Below, one piece after another: positions 24,141 to 32,477 of a stretch of DNA of 64,000 nucleotides. The stretch comes from Microbacterium sp. SA39 (GTDB lineage Bacteria; Actinomycetota; Actinomycetes; Actinomycetales; Microbacteriaceae): the NCBI RefSeq assembly GCF_000967865.1, contig NZ_JXRU01000039.1, forward strand, positions 434,001 to 498,000, written 5' to 3'. Made by a program: the position numbers and the translations under genes. The notes beneath the pieces are model-generated. The model saw only the letters and a program-made list of their open reading frames with translations. It made no database searches and was not told where the DNA came from. Numbering within the stretch: the first letter of the stretch is position 1; each line of letters begins with the position of its first letter.

Positions 24141-25283
24141 GTGACCTCGTCAGAGACTGAACTCGTCCGCGTCCTCGATCAGGACGGCAACTTCGCTCCG
24201 AGCGCTGCCGCTGAGCAGTATCTGCCGTTGATCGAGGCGATCGGCGACACCGAGCTCGAGCAGCTCTACCGCGACATGGTGGTCATCCGTGCCATCGACA
24301 CTCAGGCGACCAACCTGCAGCGGCAGGGGCAGCTCGCCCTGTGGCCGCCGAGCCGCGGCCAGGAGGCGGCGCAGGTCGGCTCCGCTCGTGCCGCGCGCAC
24401 CCAGGACACGATCTTCCCGTCGTACCGCGAGCACGCCGTGACGCGCATCCGGGGTGTCGACCCGGTCGACATCATCAAACTGATGCGCGGCGTCTCGCAC
24501 GGCGGCTGGGACCCGGCAGACCCGAAGAACGGCAACACCCGCCTCTACACGCTGGTGCTCGGATCGCAGGCGCTGCACGCGACGGGCTACGCGATGGGTC
24601 TGTCCTTCGACGGACGCAGCGGCACCGGCGACCCCGAGCGCGACGAGGCCGTGATCGTCTACTACGGCGACGGCGCGTCCAGTCAGGGCGACGTGCACGA
24701 GGCCATGGTCTTCGCCGCGAGCTACCAGGCCCCCGTCGTCTTCTTCCTGCAGAACAACCACTGGGCCATCTCGGTGCCCGTCACGACGCAGTCGCGCGTC
24801 CCGCTCGTCGAGCGCAGCGTCGGCTACGGCATCCCGAGCATCCGCGTCGACGGCAACGACGTGCTCGCCAGCTACGCGGTCTCCCGCGTCGCCCTCGAAG
24901 AGGCGCGCAGCGGGCAGGGGCCACGGGCGATCGAGGCGGTCACCTACCGCCTCGGCGCGCACACCACGAGCGACGACCCCACGAAGTACCGACACACCGA
25001 CGAGGAGGACATCTGGGCGCTGCGCGACCCGATCGCGCGGATGCGCACCTTCCTCGAGGGCCGTGGTGCCGCGGCATCCTTCTTCGCCGACGTCGACGCG
25101 GAGGGGGCGGATGCCGCAGAGGACCTGCGCGCCCGCACCGTCGAGCTCGGATCGCCCCCGGTGAACCGCATGTTCGACCACGTGTACAGCGAGCCGCATC
25201 CGCTGATCGCAGAGCAGAAGGCCTGGCAGGCGCAGTACGAGGCGTCGTTCGAAAGCGCGTCGTTCGAAGGAGACAGCAAGTGA
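24141..25283 (+). CDS. 2-oxoacid dehydrogenase E1 component, alpha subunit
   Basis: The 380-residue protein has the thiamin-diphosphate/Mg motif GDGASSQGDVHEAMVFA, continuing to QNNHWAIS, and the Arg/Ser phosphorylation-loop region THRLGAHTTSDDPTKYR-like (here TYRLGAHTTSDDPTKYR). It decarboxylates a 2-oxo acid and passes the acyl group to the lipoyl arm of E2. This two-subunit E1 is used for branched-chain 2-oxo acids or pyruvate; sequence alone does not decide. It is first in a three-gene operon and overlaps E1beta by GTGA. Confidence 0.92.
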   Translation: MTSSETELVRVLDQDGNFAPSAAAEQYLPLIEAIGDTELEQLYRDMVVIRAIDTQATNLQRQGQLALWPPSRGQEAAQVGSARAARTQDTIFPSYREHAVTRIRGVDPVDIIKLMRGVSHGGWDPADPKNGNTRLYTLVLGSQALHATGYAMGLSFDGRSGTGDPERDEAVIVYYGDGASSQGDVHEAMVFAASYQAPVVFFLQNNHWAISVPVTTQSRVPLVERSVGYGIPSIRVDGNDVLASYAVSRVALEEARSGQGPRAIEAVTYRLGAHTTSDDPTKYRHTDEEDIWALRDPIARMRTFLEGRGAAASFFADVDAEGADAAEDLRARTVELGSPPVNRMFDHVYSEPHPLIAEQKAWQAQYEASFESASFEGDSK

Positions 25284-26260
25284 CCCTCGAGACGATGCCG
25301 CTGAGCAAGGCCATGAACGCGGGGCTGCGCCAGGCGATGGAGAACGACCCGAAGGTGCTCCTCATGGGGGAGGACATCGGCAAGCTCGGCGGCGTGTTCC
25401 GCGTGACCGAGCATCTGCAACGGGACTACGGGGAGAAGCGGGTGCTCGACACCCCGCTCGCCGAGTCGGGCATCGTCGGCACGGCCATCGGCCTTGCGAT
25501 GACCGGGTTCCGGCCCGTGATCGAGATCCAGTTCGACGGCTTCGTGTTCCCCGCGTTCGATCAGATCACCACGCAGCTCGCGAAGCTGACCAATCGGCAC
25601 GAGGGCAGGATCTCGCTGCCGATCGTGATCCGCATCCCCTACGGCGGGCACATCGGCGCGGTCGAGCACCACCAGGAGAGCCCGGAGGCGTACTTCGCGC
25701 ACACGCCGGGCCTGCGCGTGGTGTCGCCGTCGACGCCGAACGACGCGTACTGGATGATCCAGGAGGCGATCGCCTCGAACGACCCCGTGATCTTCATGGA
25801 GCCGAAGAGCCGCTACTGGCAGAAGGGCGAGGTCGAGCTGGATGCCTCGGCGGCCCCCCTGCACGCCTCGCGGGTCGTGCGCACCGGCACCGATGTGACG
25901 CTGGTCGGCCACGGCGCCATGGTCACGACGCTGCTGCAGGCGGCCGCGCTCGCCGAAGCCGAAGGTACAAGCTGCGAGGTCGTCGACGTGCGCTCGCTCT
26001 CGCCGGTCGACTACGCGCCGATCCTCGACTCCGTGCGCAAGACCGGGCACATGGTCTACGCGCAGGAGGCGCAGGGCTTCGTCAGCATCGGCAGCGAGAT
26101 CGCCGCGACCGTCATGGAGCGGGCCTTCTACGCGCTCGAGGCACCGGTGCTGCGGGTGTCGGGCTATGACACCCCGTTCCCGCCCGCGAAGCTCGAGGGC
26201 CTGTATCTTCCGGATGCCGATCGCATCCTCGAAGCCGTCGACCGCTCCCTGGCCTACTGA
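25280..26260 (+). CDS. 2-oxoacid dehydrogenase E1 component, beta subunit
   Basis: From GTG 25280 the product has 326 residues, normal for E1beta. Landmarks are LMGEDIGKLGGVFRVT, the ThDP-contacting glutamate in DTPLAESGIVG, and FDGFVFPAFDQI, RIPYGGHIGAVEHHQESPE. It forms the alpha2beta2 E1 heterotetramer with the preceding gene, with which it is translationally coupled. 103 bases separate it from E2, filled by repeats. Confidence 0.93.
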   Translation: MTLETMPLSKAMNAGLRQAMENDPKVLLMGEDIGKLGGVFRVTEHLQRDYGEKRVLDTPLAESGIVGTAIGLAMTGFRPVIEIQFDGFVFPAFDQITTQLAKLTNRHEGRISLPIVIRIPYGGHIGAVEHHQESPEAYFAHTPGLRVVSPSTPNDAYWMIQEAIASNDPVIFMEPKSRYWQKGEVELDASAAPLHASRVVRTGTDVTLVGHGAMVTTLLQAAALAEAEGTSCEVVDVRSLSPVDYAPILDSVRKTGHMVYAQEAQGFVSIGSEIAATVMERAFYALEAPVLRVSGYDTPFPPAKLEGLYLPDADRILEAVDRSLAY

Positions 26261-26282
26261 TGTACTCCCCGGTCCCCCTTCT

Positions 26283-26347
26283 CCGGTCATTGAGCGAGGA
26301 GCGCGGCGACCTTCCCCGGTCGTTGAGCGAGCGCAGCGAGACGAAAC
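26283..26347. repeat. Short intergenic repeats of the TTGAGCGAGCGCAGCGAG type
   Basis: CCGGTC-TTGAGCGAG units occur twice (from 26283 and from about 26315); the second reads GTTGAGCGAGCGCAGCGAG followed by ACGAAACG. A third copy, with an inverted half, is at 32409-32448. They lie between E1beta and E2. Confidence 0.65.
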
Positions 26348-26363
26348 GCAGAGAGGCAACACC

Positions 26364-27710
26364 ATGAGCACGCAGAACTTCAACCTCCCCGACGTCGGCG
26401 AGGGTCTGACCGAGGCTGAGATCGTTTCGTGGAAGGTCGCACCCGGCGACACGGTCGCCATCAACGACGTGATCTGCGAGATCGAGACGGCGAAGTCGCT
26501 CGTGGAGCTGCCGTCGCCGCACGCCGGTGTGGTCGGTGAGCTGCTCGCCGCAGAGGGTGCGACGGTCGAGGTCGGCTCCCCGATCATCACCTTCACCACC
26601 GCTGGCTCTTCGGCCCCGCCCGCCGTCGCCGTGGCTCCGGCGCCCGAAGAGGGCGGCGGCTCGGTGCTCGTCGGCTACGGCACCGGAGGCGGCGCGACCT
26701 CGCGGCGCAAGCGTCCGGCCGAGCGGGCCGTGCGCTCGTCGGTCGGCGTGATCGCGAAGCCGCCGATCCGCAAGCTCGCCCGCGACCTGGGCGTCGACCT
26801 CACCGCGGTCGCGGCGACCGGCGCCGACGGAGAGGTCACGCGCGACGACGTCGTGAAGCACGCCTCGCAGGCGAGCGTGTTCCGCAACATCGAAACGCCG
26901 GAATGGGGGACCGTGCGCGAGGAGACGGTGCCCGCCCCGCAGAGCGCCCCGGCAGGCCTCGCCCGCGGCCTGGCTCCGTCACCCGCCGCCCCGTCGACGA
27001 GCGAAGACGGGCGCACCGAGTCGATCCCGGTCAAGGGCGTCCGCAAGGCGACCTCATCGGCGATGGTGCAGAGCGCGTACTCCGCCCCGCACGTGACGGT
27101 GTGGAAGGAGATCGACGCGAGCCGCACGATGGAGCTCGTGAAGCGCCTCAAGGCGTCACCCGACTACGCCGACATCCGCGTCTCGCCGCTGCTGATCATG
27201 GCCCGCGCCGTGATCTGGGCAGCCCGCCGCACACCGATGGTGAATGCGGCCTGGATCGAGACGGATGCCGGTGCCGAGATCTCCGTGCGCCACTACGTGA
27301 ACCTCGGCATCGCGGCCGCCACCCCGCGCGGACTGCTCGTGCCGAACATCAAGGACGCGCAGGACCTCGGCATGAAGGATCTGGCTCGGGCGCTCAACCG
27401 CCTGACCCTCACGGCGCGCGAGGGAAAGACCTCTCCTGCCGACCAGCAGGGCGGCACGATCACGATCACCAACATCGGCGTGTTCGGGATGGATGCCGGC
27501 ACCCCGATCATCAACCCCGGCGAGGCGGGGATAGTGGCCATGGGCACGATCAGCCAGAAGCCGTGGGTCGTCGACGGCGCGGTGCGTCCCCGCTGGGTGA
27601 CCACGGTCGCAGGCTCCTTCGACCACCGCGTGATCGACGGAGACGGCATGAGCCGGTTCATCGCCGATGTGGCGTCCGTGCTCGAGGAGCCCGCGCTGCT
27701 CGTCGACTGA
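26364..27710 (+). CDS. 2-oxoacid dehydrogenase E2 component (lipoyl acyltransferase)
   Basis: The start at ATG 26364 follows GAGAGG. The 448 residues comprise a lipoyl domain (lipoylated Lys44 in EIETAKSLVEL), a linker, a peripheral E1/E3-binding domain (about residues 130-165, PPIRKLARDLGVDL), a second linker and the catalytic core from about residue 220 with His421 in SFDHRVIDGDG. It moves the acyl group from lipoate to CoA. There is one lipoyl domain, as in branched-chain complexes. No E3 (lipoamide dehydrogenase) gene follows. Confidence 0.93.
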   Translation: MSTQNFNLPDVGEGLTEAEIVSWKVAPGDTVAINDVICEIETAKSLVELPSPHAGVVGELLAAEGATVEVGSPIITFTTAGSSAPPAVAVAPAPEEGGGSVLVGYGTGGGATSRRKRPAERAVRSSVGVIAKPPIRKLARDLGVDLTAVAATGADGEVTRDDVVKHASQASVFRNIETPEWGTVREETVPAPQSAPAGLARGLAPSPAAPSTSEDGRTESIPVKGVRKATSSAMVQSAYSAPHVTVWKEIDASRTMELVKRLKASPDYADIRVSPLLIMARAVIWAARRTPMVNAAWIETDAGAEISVRHYVNLGIAAATPRGLLVPNIKDAQDLGMKDLARALNRLTLTAREGKTSPADQQGGTITITNIGVFGMDAGTPIINPGEAGIVAMGTISQKPWVVDGAVRPRWVTTVAGSFDHRVIDGDGMSRFIADVASVLEEPALLVD

Positions 27711-27759
27711 CCGCGTTCAGGCCAGCGAGCGGGTTGCCCCGCGAGGCGATCCGTCACAG

Positions 27760-27827
27760 CGGAGGAGATCCGCAGTTCGGAGGGCCGGACGGGCCGCCGC
27801 AGACCTCCGAAACGCAGATCTCCTCCG
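27760..27827. repeat. Palindromic repeat at the end of the E1-E2 operon, likely bidirectional terminator
   Basis: CGGAGGAGATC (27760-27770) pairs with GATCTCCTCCG (27817-27827), and TTCGGAGG (27776-27783) with CCTCCGAA (27804-27811). The same element recurs at 61244-61311: the left 24 bases agree at 21 positions. It sits between convergent operons. Confidence 0.65.
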
Positions 27828-27912
27828 GATCGCTGCGGTCCGCCGCGCGTCTCCCGCAATCGAGCCGTGGGGAATCGCGGATGCCGCGCGACCCGGGTGC
27901 CCGTCAGCCGCG

Positions 27913-29133
27913 CTACACCCTCACGCTGAGACGCTGCTCCGCGAGCCGCGGCACCGCCCGCTCCCGCGCGGCCTTCCGCGCCGTCGCGACCGCGCCGATC
28001 GACACCACCTCGGCGCCGAGCGTCGAAGCCAGGAGCTCCGGCGCGGGCAGATGCAGCTCGCCCGGCAGCATCCGCCGCGCCGCCGCGAGCACCGGTTCGA
28101 CGCTCTCGGCGACCGCTCCGCACACGATCACGCGCGCCGGGTCGTACATGCTGCCGAGCACGCCGACGATGCGGGCGACCGTGGCGCCGACGCGGTCGGT
28201 GACGAGAACGGCATCCGGATCACCCGAGGCGGCGAGCGTCAACACGAGCCGGGGGTCGATGCGCTCGGCGGCGACGAGCCGCCCGACGGCGCTGTCGCGG
28301 TCGATCTCTCCCGCGTCGACGGCGGCCCGCGAGTGGTTGCGCACCGAGTAGGGGAGGCCGAAGGCCGATCCGACGCCGACGATGTGGTCGAACACGACGC
28401 CCTCGCCGACGCCGCCGTGGGCTCCGTGCAGCACGTGGCCGTCGACGACCACCCCACCGCCGAACCGTTCGCTCGCGAGCAGCGCGACATAGTCGCGGCA
28501 TCCGACGGCGGCTCCGACCGCCCCCTCGGCCACCGCGGCGAGTTGCGCGTCGTTCTTGATCTCCACGACCGGCGCCCAGTCGCGCAGCGCTTCGGCGAGG
28601 CCGGGGTTCGTGCGCTCCCAGAAGCCGTCGGGGTGCGGAGGGGAGATGCCGTTGCGATCGACGGGCGCCGCCACGCCGGCGCAGAGCGCGAGCACGTCGT
28701 CACGCGTCACCCCGGCCTCGTCGAGCGCGGCGCCCAGGGCGGCGATGATCGTCGCGCGTCGCTCCGCCGACGTCTGCGTCGGATCGACCCCGATGCGGTG
28801 GTGCACGAGCGTGCGCTCGAGGGGGTCGGCCACCGTCACGGCCAGATGCGTGTCGCCGGCATCGATGCCGACCACGACGCCGAGCTCGGGGGAGAGGGCG
28901 AACCGCCGGGCGGGCCGACCGGAGCGGTAGCTGCCGACGGCCCGGGCGTTCGGAAGTTCGCGCAGCACCTCGGCGTCGAGCAGCGTGTCCATCGCGTCGA
29001 TGGCGGTGGAACGGGTCAGCGAGGTGCCGGCCATGACCTCGGTCGCGGTGAATTCGCCTGCCGCCCAGGCGAAGTCGAGCACCGCTCCGACGCTTGCGCG
29101 CCCGGTGCCGAGATCTGCCGAGACTTCTGTCAC
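27913..29133 (-). CDS. ROK-family transcriptional repressor
   Basis: I start at GTG 29133, with GGAAGG 9 bases upstream; the longer frame runs through the promoter. The 406 residues comprise an N-terminal winged helix-turn-helix (about 10-70, FTATEVMAGTSLTRSTAIDAM) and a ROK sugar-kinase-like domain (VVGIDAGDTHLAV ... HGAHGGVGEG). The usual ROK zinc cluster CxCGxxGCxE is not visible, so it is a divergent member. It is divergent from the alpha-glucoside transport operon and most likely represses it until sugar binds. Confidence 0.88.
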   Translation of the reverse strand: MTEVSADLGTGRASVGAVLDFAWAAGEFTATEVMAGTSLTRSTAIDAMDTLLDAEVLRELPNARAVGSYRSGRPARRFALSPELGVVVGIDAGDTHLAVTVADPLERTLVHHRIGVDPTQTSAERRATIIAALGAALDEAGVTRDDVLALCAGVAAPVDRNGISPPHPDGFWERTNPGLAEALRDWAPVVEIKNDAQLAAVAEGAVGAAVGCRDYVALLASERFGGGVVVDGHVLHGAHGGVGEGVVFDHIVGVGSAFGLPYSVRNHSRAAVDAGEIDRDSAVGRLVAAERIDPRLVLTLAASGDPDAVLVTDRVGATVARIVGVLGSMYDPARVIVCGAVAESVEPVLAAARRMLPGELHLPAPELLASTLGAEVVSIGAVATARKAARERAVPRLAEQRLSVRV

Positions 29134-29160
29134 TCCCCTTGACCTTCCTGTCGTGCCAAT

Positions 29161-29219
29161 GAGAGAGTACCTCTCGACGGAGTAAATTCGCTCACTAGAT
29201 TTAGTACGCGGATATATAA
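29161..29219. promoter_or_regulatory. Divergent promoter/operator between the ROK gene and the sugar ABC operon
   Basis: AT-rich DNA with two inverted repeats: GAGAG-AGTAC-CTCTC (29161-29175) and AGTAAAT (29181-29187) / ATTTAGT (29199-29205, one mismatch). TATATAAA (29212-29219) is the probable -10 of the plus-strand operon, which starts at GTG 29235 after GGAAGG. Confidence 0.6.
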
Positions 29220-29234
29220 ATCGGAAGGACGACG

Positions 29235-30560
29235 GTGTCTGACAAACCAACACGCGCGGTGCGGATGATCGCGGGGGCACTCGGCCTCACGCTGGTCGGC
29301 GCCGCACTCACGAGCTGCGCAGCCGGCTCGGGGGCGGAGACCATCCGCTTCACCTTCAGCAAGCGCGAGGCGATCGAGTTCATGAACGAACTCGTCGCCG
29401 AGTACAACTCCTCGCAGGACGAGGTGAAGGTCGAGATCGACACCTCGGGTGTCGACGTCGTCTCGGCCAGCTTCGTGCGCGGAAACCCGCCCGACATCAT
29501 GCTCGCGAACTACAACTACGAGATCGCGAGGTTCGTGCAGCGCTGCGCGCTCACCGATCTCTCCGACACGGAGGCCGCGGCCGGCATCCGTGACGACCTC
29601 CAGCCGCTCATGGACCAGTACGGCTCCTGCGAGGGCCGCACGAGCGCCCTCCCCTACTCCGTGATGGCGGCATCCGTCATCTACAACAAGGAGATCTTCG
29701 ACGCGCAGGGTCTCGAGGTCCCGCAGACCTGGGAGGAGCTCCTCGCCGTCTGCGATCAGCTCAGGGAAGCGGGCATCGACCCGTTCTACGCCACCTTCAA
29801 AGACGACTGGACGGTCGCGCAGGGCTGGTACGACTACACCGCAGGCGGCTCGGTCGACGTGATCGAGTTCTTCGATGCGCTCGCCGAGGAGGGCGCGGCC
29901 GTCGGCCCCGACTCCGACGTCTCCTTCGAGAAGGACTTCGCCGAGCCGATGGACCGCATGATGCAGCTCGCGAACGAGTACACCAATGAGGATGCCGCGA
30001 GCCGGGCTTACGGCGACGGCAACCTCGCCTTCGGCAAGGGCGAGGCCGCGATGTACCTGCAGGGCCCGTGGGCCTTCAGCGAGATCGAGAAGACCGCTCC
30101 CGACCTCGAGCTCGGAACCTTCCCGCTGCCGATGACCGATGACCCGGATGATCTCGGTGTGCGGGTCAACATGGACCTCGCGGCGATGATCCCGGAGGAG
30201 TCGACTCATCAGGAGGCCGCTCGCGACTTCCTCGAGTTCCTCTACCTGCCCGAGAACATCGAGGCGTACAACGCCTCGCAGCTCGGATTCACTCCGACGG
30301 AGGATGCTCCGTCGCCCGACGATCCCCGCGTCGAGGGGATGACCGAGTACTACGAGAACGGCCAGATCTACCAGGGGCCGTCGGTCCTCGTGCCGAGGAC
30401 CCTCCCGGTCTTCAACTACGCACAGGCGATGGTGCTCGGTGCATCTCCAGAGTCCACTCTCCGCACGATGGACGCCGACTGGGCGCGCATCGCCTTCCGC
30501 GCTCCGATCCCCACCACCGAGGATTCCGCATCCGGCGAGACAGAGGAGTCCACGCCATGA
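29235..30560 (+). CDS. Sugar ABC transporter substrate-binding lipoprotein
   Basis: The 441-residue protein has a lipoprotein signal with lipobox cysteine Cys28 (ALTSC) and then a family-1 extracellular solute-binding fold (TIRFTFSKREAIEFMNELV, GNPPDIMLANY, YNKEIFDAQGLEVPQTWEEL, GEAAMYLQGPWAF). It captures an oligosaccharide outside the cell and delivers it to the two permeases that follow. With the GH13 gene the context points to an alpha-glucoside such as maltose, isomaltose or trehalose. The start is GTG with GGAAGG upstream. Confidence 0.92.
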   Translation: MSDKPTRAVRMIAGALGLTLVGAALTSCAAGSGAETIRFTFSKREAIEFMNELVAEYNSSQDEVKVEIDTSGVDVVSASFVRGNPPDIMLANYNYEIARFVQRCALTDLSDTEAAAGIRDDLQPLMDQYGSCEGRTSALPYSVMAASVIYNKEIFDAQGLEVPQTWEELLAVCDQLREAGIDPFYATFKDDWTVAQGWYDYTAGGSVDVIEFFDALAEEGAAVGPDSDVSFEKDFAEPMDRMMQLANEYTNEDAASRAYGDGNLAFGKGEAAMYLQGPWAFSEIEKTAPDLELGTFPLPMTDDPDDLGVRVNMDLAAMIPEESTHQEAARDFLEFLYLPENIEAYNASQLGFTPTEDAPSPDDPRVEGMTEYYENGQIYQGPSVLVPRTLPVFNYAQAMVLGASPESTLRTMDADWARIAFRAPIPTTEDSASGETEESTP

Positions 30561-31492
30561 CCAGCACCACGACCAGGCCGCCCACGAGCACCACGACGAT
30601 CCTCACCGGTGAGTCCCGCGGGCTCCGACGCAAGAGCAAGCGCGTCGAGCCGATCTACTACCTGTTCCTGCTTCCCACGCTCGTCATCTTCACGCTCGCG
30701 ATCACGGTTCCCGCCGTGATGGGGATCTTCTTCAGCTTCACCGACTCGATCGGCATCGGCGAGTGGAGCTTCAACGGCTTCACCAACTACATCGCGATGT
30801 TCAGCGATCCGTCGATCCTGCAGAGCTACCTCTTCACGTTCGGGTTCTCCATCGCGACGGTGATCGTCGTGAACGTGGTCGGCTTCCTGCTCGCGGTCGG
30901 GTTGACGTCTCGCATCCGCTTCAAGACCGGCCTGCGCACCATCTTCGTCATCCCGATGGTGATCTCGGGCATCATCATCGCCTACGTCTTCAACTTCCTC
31001 TTCTCGAACTCGATCCCGGCCGCGGGCGCCGTCACCGGCATCCCCTGGCTCGAGACGAGCCTGCTCGCGAACCCGGATCTCGCCTGGGTCGCGATCGTGA
31101 TCGTCACTGCCTGGCAGGCCGTTCCCGGGACACTGCTGATCTACATCGCCGGCCTGCTGTCGGTGCCCGGTGAGGTCTACGAGGCCGCCAGCATCGACGG
31201 TGCGAACAAGAGGCAGCAGCTGCTCCGCATCACGCTCCCGCTCGTCGCGGGCTACGTCGTCATCAACGTGATCCTCGGCTTCAAGGGCTTCCTGAACGCC
31301 TATGACATCATCGTCGGCCTCACCAACGGCGGTCCGGGCACCGCCACCCGCAGCGTCGCGATGACGATCATCGCGGGCTTCAACGGCGGCGACTACGCCT
31401 ACCAGATGGCGAACGCGACCATCTTCTTCATCGTCGCCGTGCTCATCTCCCTCCTCCAGCTGTCGCTGACGCGCGGAAGGAACGCACTCTGA
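30557..31492 (+). CDS. Sugar ABC transporter permease (MalF type)
   Basis: The 311-residue protein has a cytoplasmic N-tail, six hydrophobic helices and the EAA loop (YEAASIDGANKRQQ) that docks the ATPase. It forms the membrane channel with the next gene's product. Its start overlaps the binding-protein stop by ATGA and its stop overlaps the next ATG as TGATG. No ATPase gene is in the operon, so a shared MsiK-type ATPase encoded elsewhere is expected. Confidence 0.93.
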   Translation: MTSTTTRPPTSTTTILTGESRGLRRKSKRVEPIYYLFLLPTLVIFTLAITVPAVMGIFFSFTDSIGIGEWSFNGFTNYIAMFSDPSILQSYLFTFGFSIATVIVVNVVGFLLAVGLTSRIRFKTGLRTIFVIPMVISGIIIAYVFNFLFSNSIPAAGAVTGIPWLETSLLANPDLAWVAIVIVTAWQAVPGTLLIYIAGLLSVPGEVYEAASIDGANKRQQLLRITLPLVAGYVVINVILGFKGFLNAYDIIVGLTNGGPGTATRSVAMTIIAGFNGGDYAYQMANATIFFIVAVLISLLQLSLTRGRNAL

Positions 31493-32382
31493 TGTCGACG
31501 CAGGCCATCACCACCCAGAACATCACCACGCAGACCGCGGGCAAGAAGCCCCGCATGAAGATCGAGCGACCGAACTGGTCGGGCACGATCATCCTCATCC
31601 TGTGCGCGGTCACCGTGCTGCTCCCTCTGTACGTCACCATCTCGATGGCGTTCAAGACCCAGGGACAGGCGGTCGACGGCAACGCGTTCTCGCTCCCCGC
31701 GCCATTCAGCATCGACGGCTTCGTGCAGGCGTGGAACCTCACCAAGTTCCCCGTCGGCGCCGGCATCTCGCTGCTGGTCACCGCCGGCACCGTGTGCGCG
31801 ACGATCCTGCTCGCCGCCTTCGCGTCCTACGCGATCGTGCGCAACTGGGATCGCAAGCTCTTCCGCTGGTCGTTCTTCTACCTGCTGGCCGCGATGTTCA
31901 TCCCGTTCCCGGTGGTCGCACTGCCGCAGATCCAGCTCACCGGCCGCGTCGGACTCGACAACCCGTTCGGCGTGATCATCCTCGCCACGATGTTCCAGCT
32001 CAGCTTCAGCGTGCTGCTGTTCACGGCCTTCCTGCGCTCGATCCCGATCGAGTTGGAGGAGAGCGCACGCATCGACGGTGCTTCGACCTGGCAGACGTTC
32101 TCGCAGCTGATCTTCCCGTTGCTCGCCCCCATGAGTGCGACCGTCGGCATCTTCGCCTTCCTCTACGCCTGGAACGACTTCATGATGCCCTCGCTGATCA
32201 TCTCGGATCCGGCGATGCAGACGCTCCCGGTGCGGCAGAACCTGTTCCAGACCCAGTTCAGCAACAACTACAACGTCGCCTTCGCCTCGTACCTGATGGC
32301 GATGGCCCCGGCGATCCTGGCGTACCTGTTCACGCAGCGCTTCGTCATGGAGGGCGTGACCCAGGGCGCCGTCAAGGGCTGA
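31492..32382 (+). CDS. Sugar ABC transporter permease (MalG type)
   Basis: The 296-residue protein has a short N-terminal tail rich in T and Q, six membrane helices and the EAA-type loop ELEESARIDGASTWQT; a terminal FVMEGVTQGAVKG is typical of MalG-like permeases. It pairs with the preceding permease. The start overlaps the upstream stop by one base. Confidence 0.93.
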   Translation: MSTQAITTQNITTQTAGKKPRMKIERPNWSGTIILILCAVTVLLPLYVTISMAFKTQGQAVDGNAFSLPAPFSIDGFVQAWNLTKFPVGAGISLLVTAGTVCATILLAAFASYAIVRNWDRKLFRWSFFYLLAAMFIPFPVVALPQIQLTGRVGLDNPFGVIILATMFQLSFSVLLFTAFLRSIPIELEESARIDGASTWQTFSQLIFPLLAPMSATVGIFAFLYAWNDFMMPSLIISDPAMQTLPVRQNLFQTQFSNNYNVAFASYLMAMAPAILAYLFTQRFVMEGVTQGAVKG

Positions 32383-32408
32383 CCGCGTTTCGTCTCGCGT
32401 AGACCCGC

Positions 32409-32448
32409 GCTGAGCGAGCGCAGCGAGCCGAAGCGTCGCTCAACGACC
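32409..32448. repeat. TGAGCGAGCGCAGCGAG repeat with inverted half
   Basis: TGAGCGAGCGCAGCGAG begins at 32411 and is followed at 32436-32448 by TCGCTCAACGACC, the reverse complement of the GGTCGTTGAGCGA seen at about 26317. The element can fold into a hairpin between the permease and the GH13 gene. Confidence 0.6.
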
Positions 32449-32477
32449 CACCGCAAAAAAGAAGGAGTTCTCCCCTC

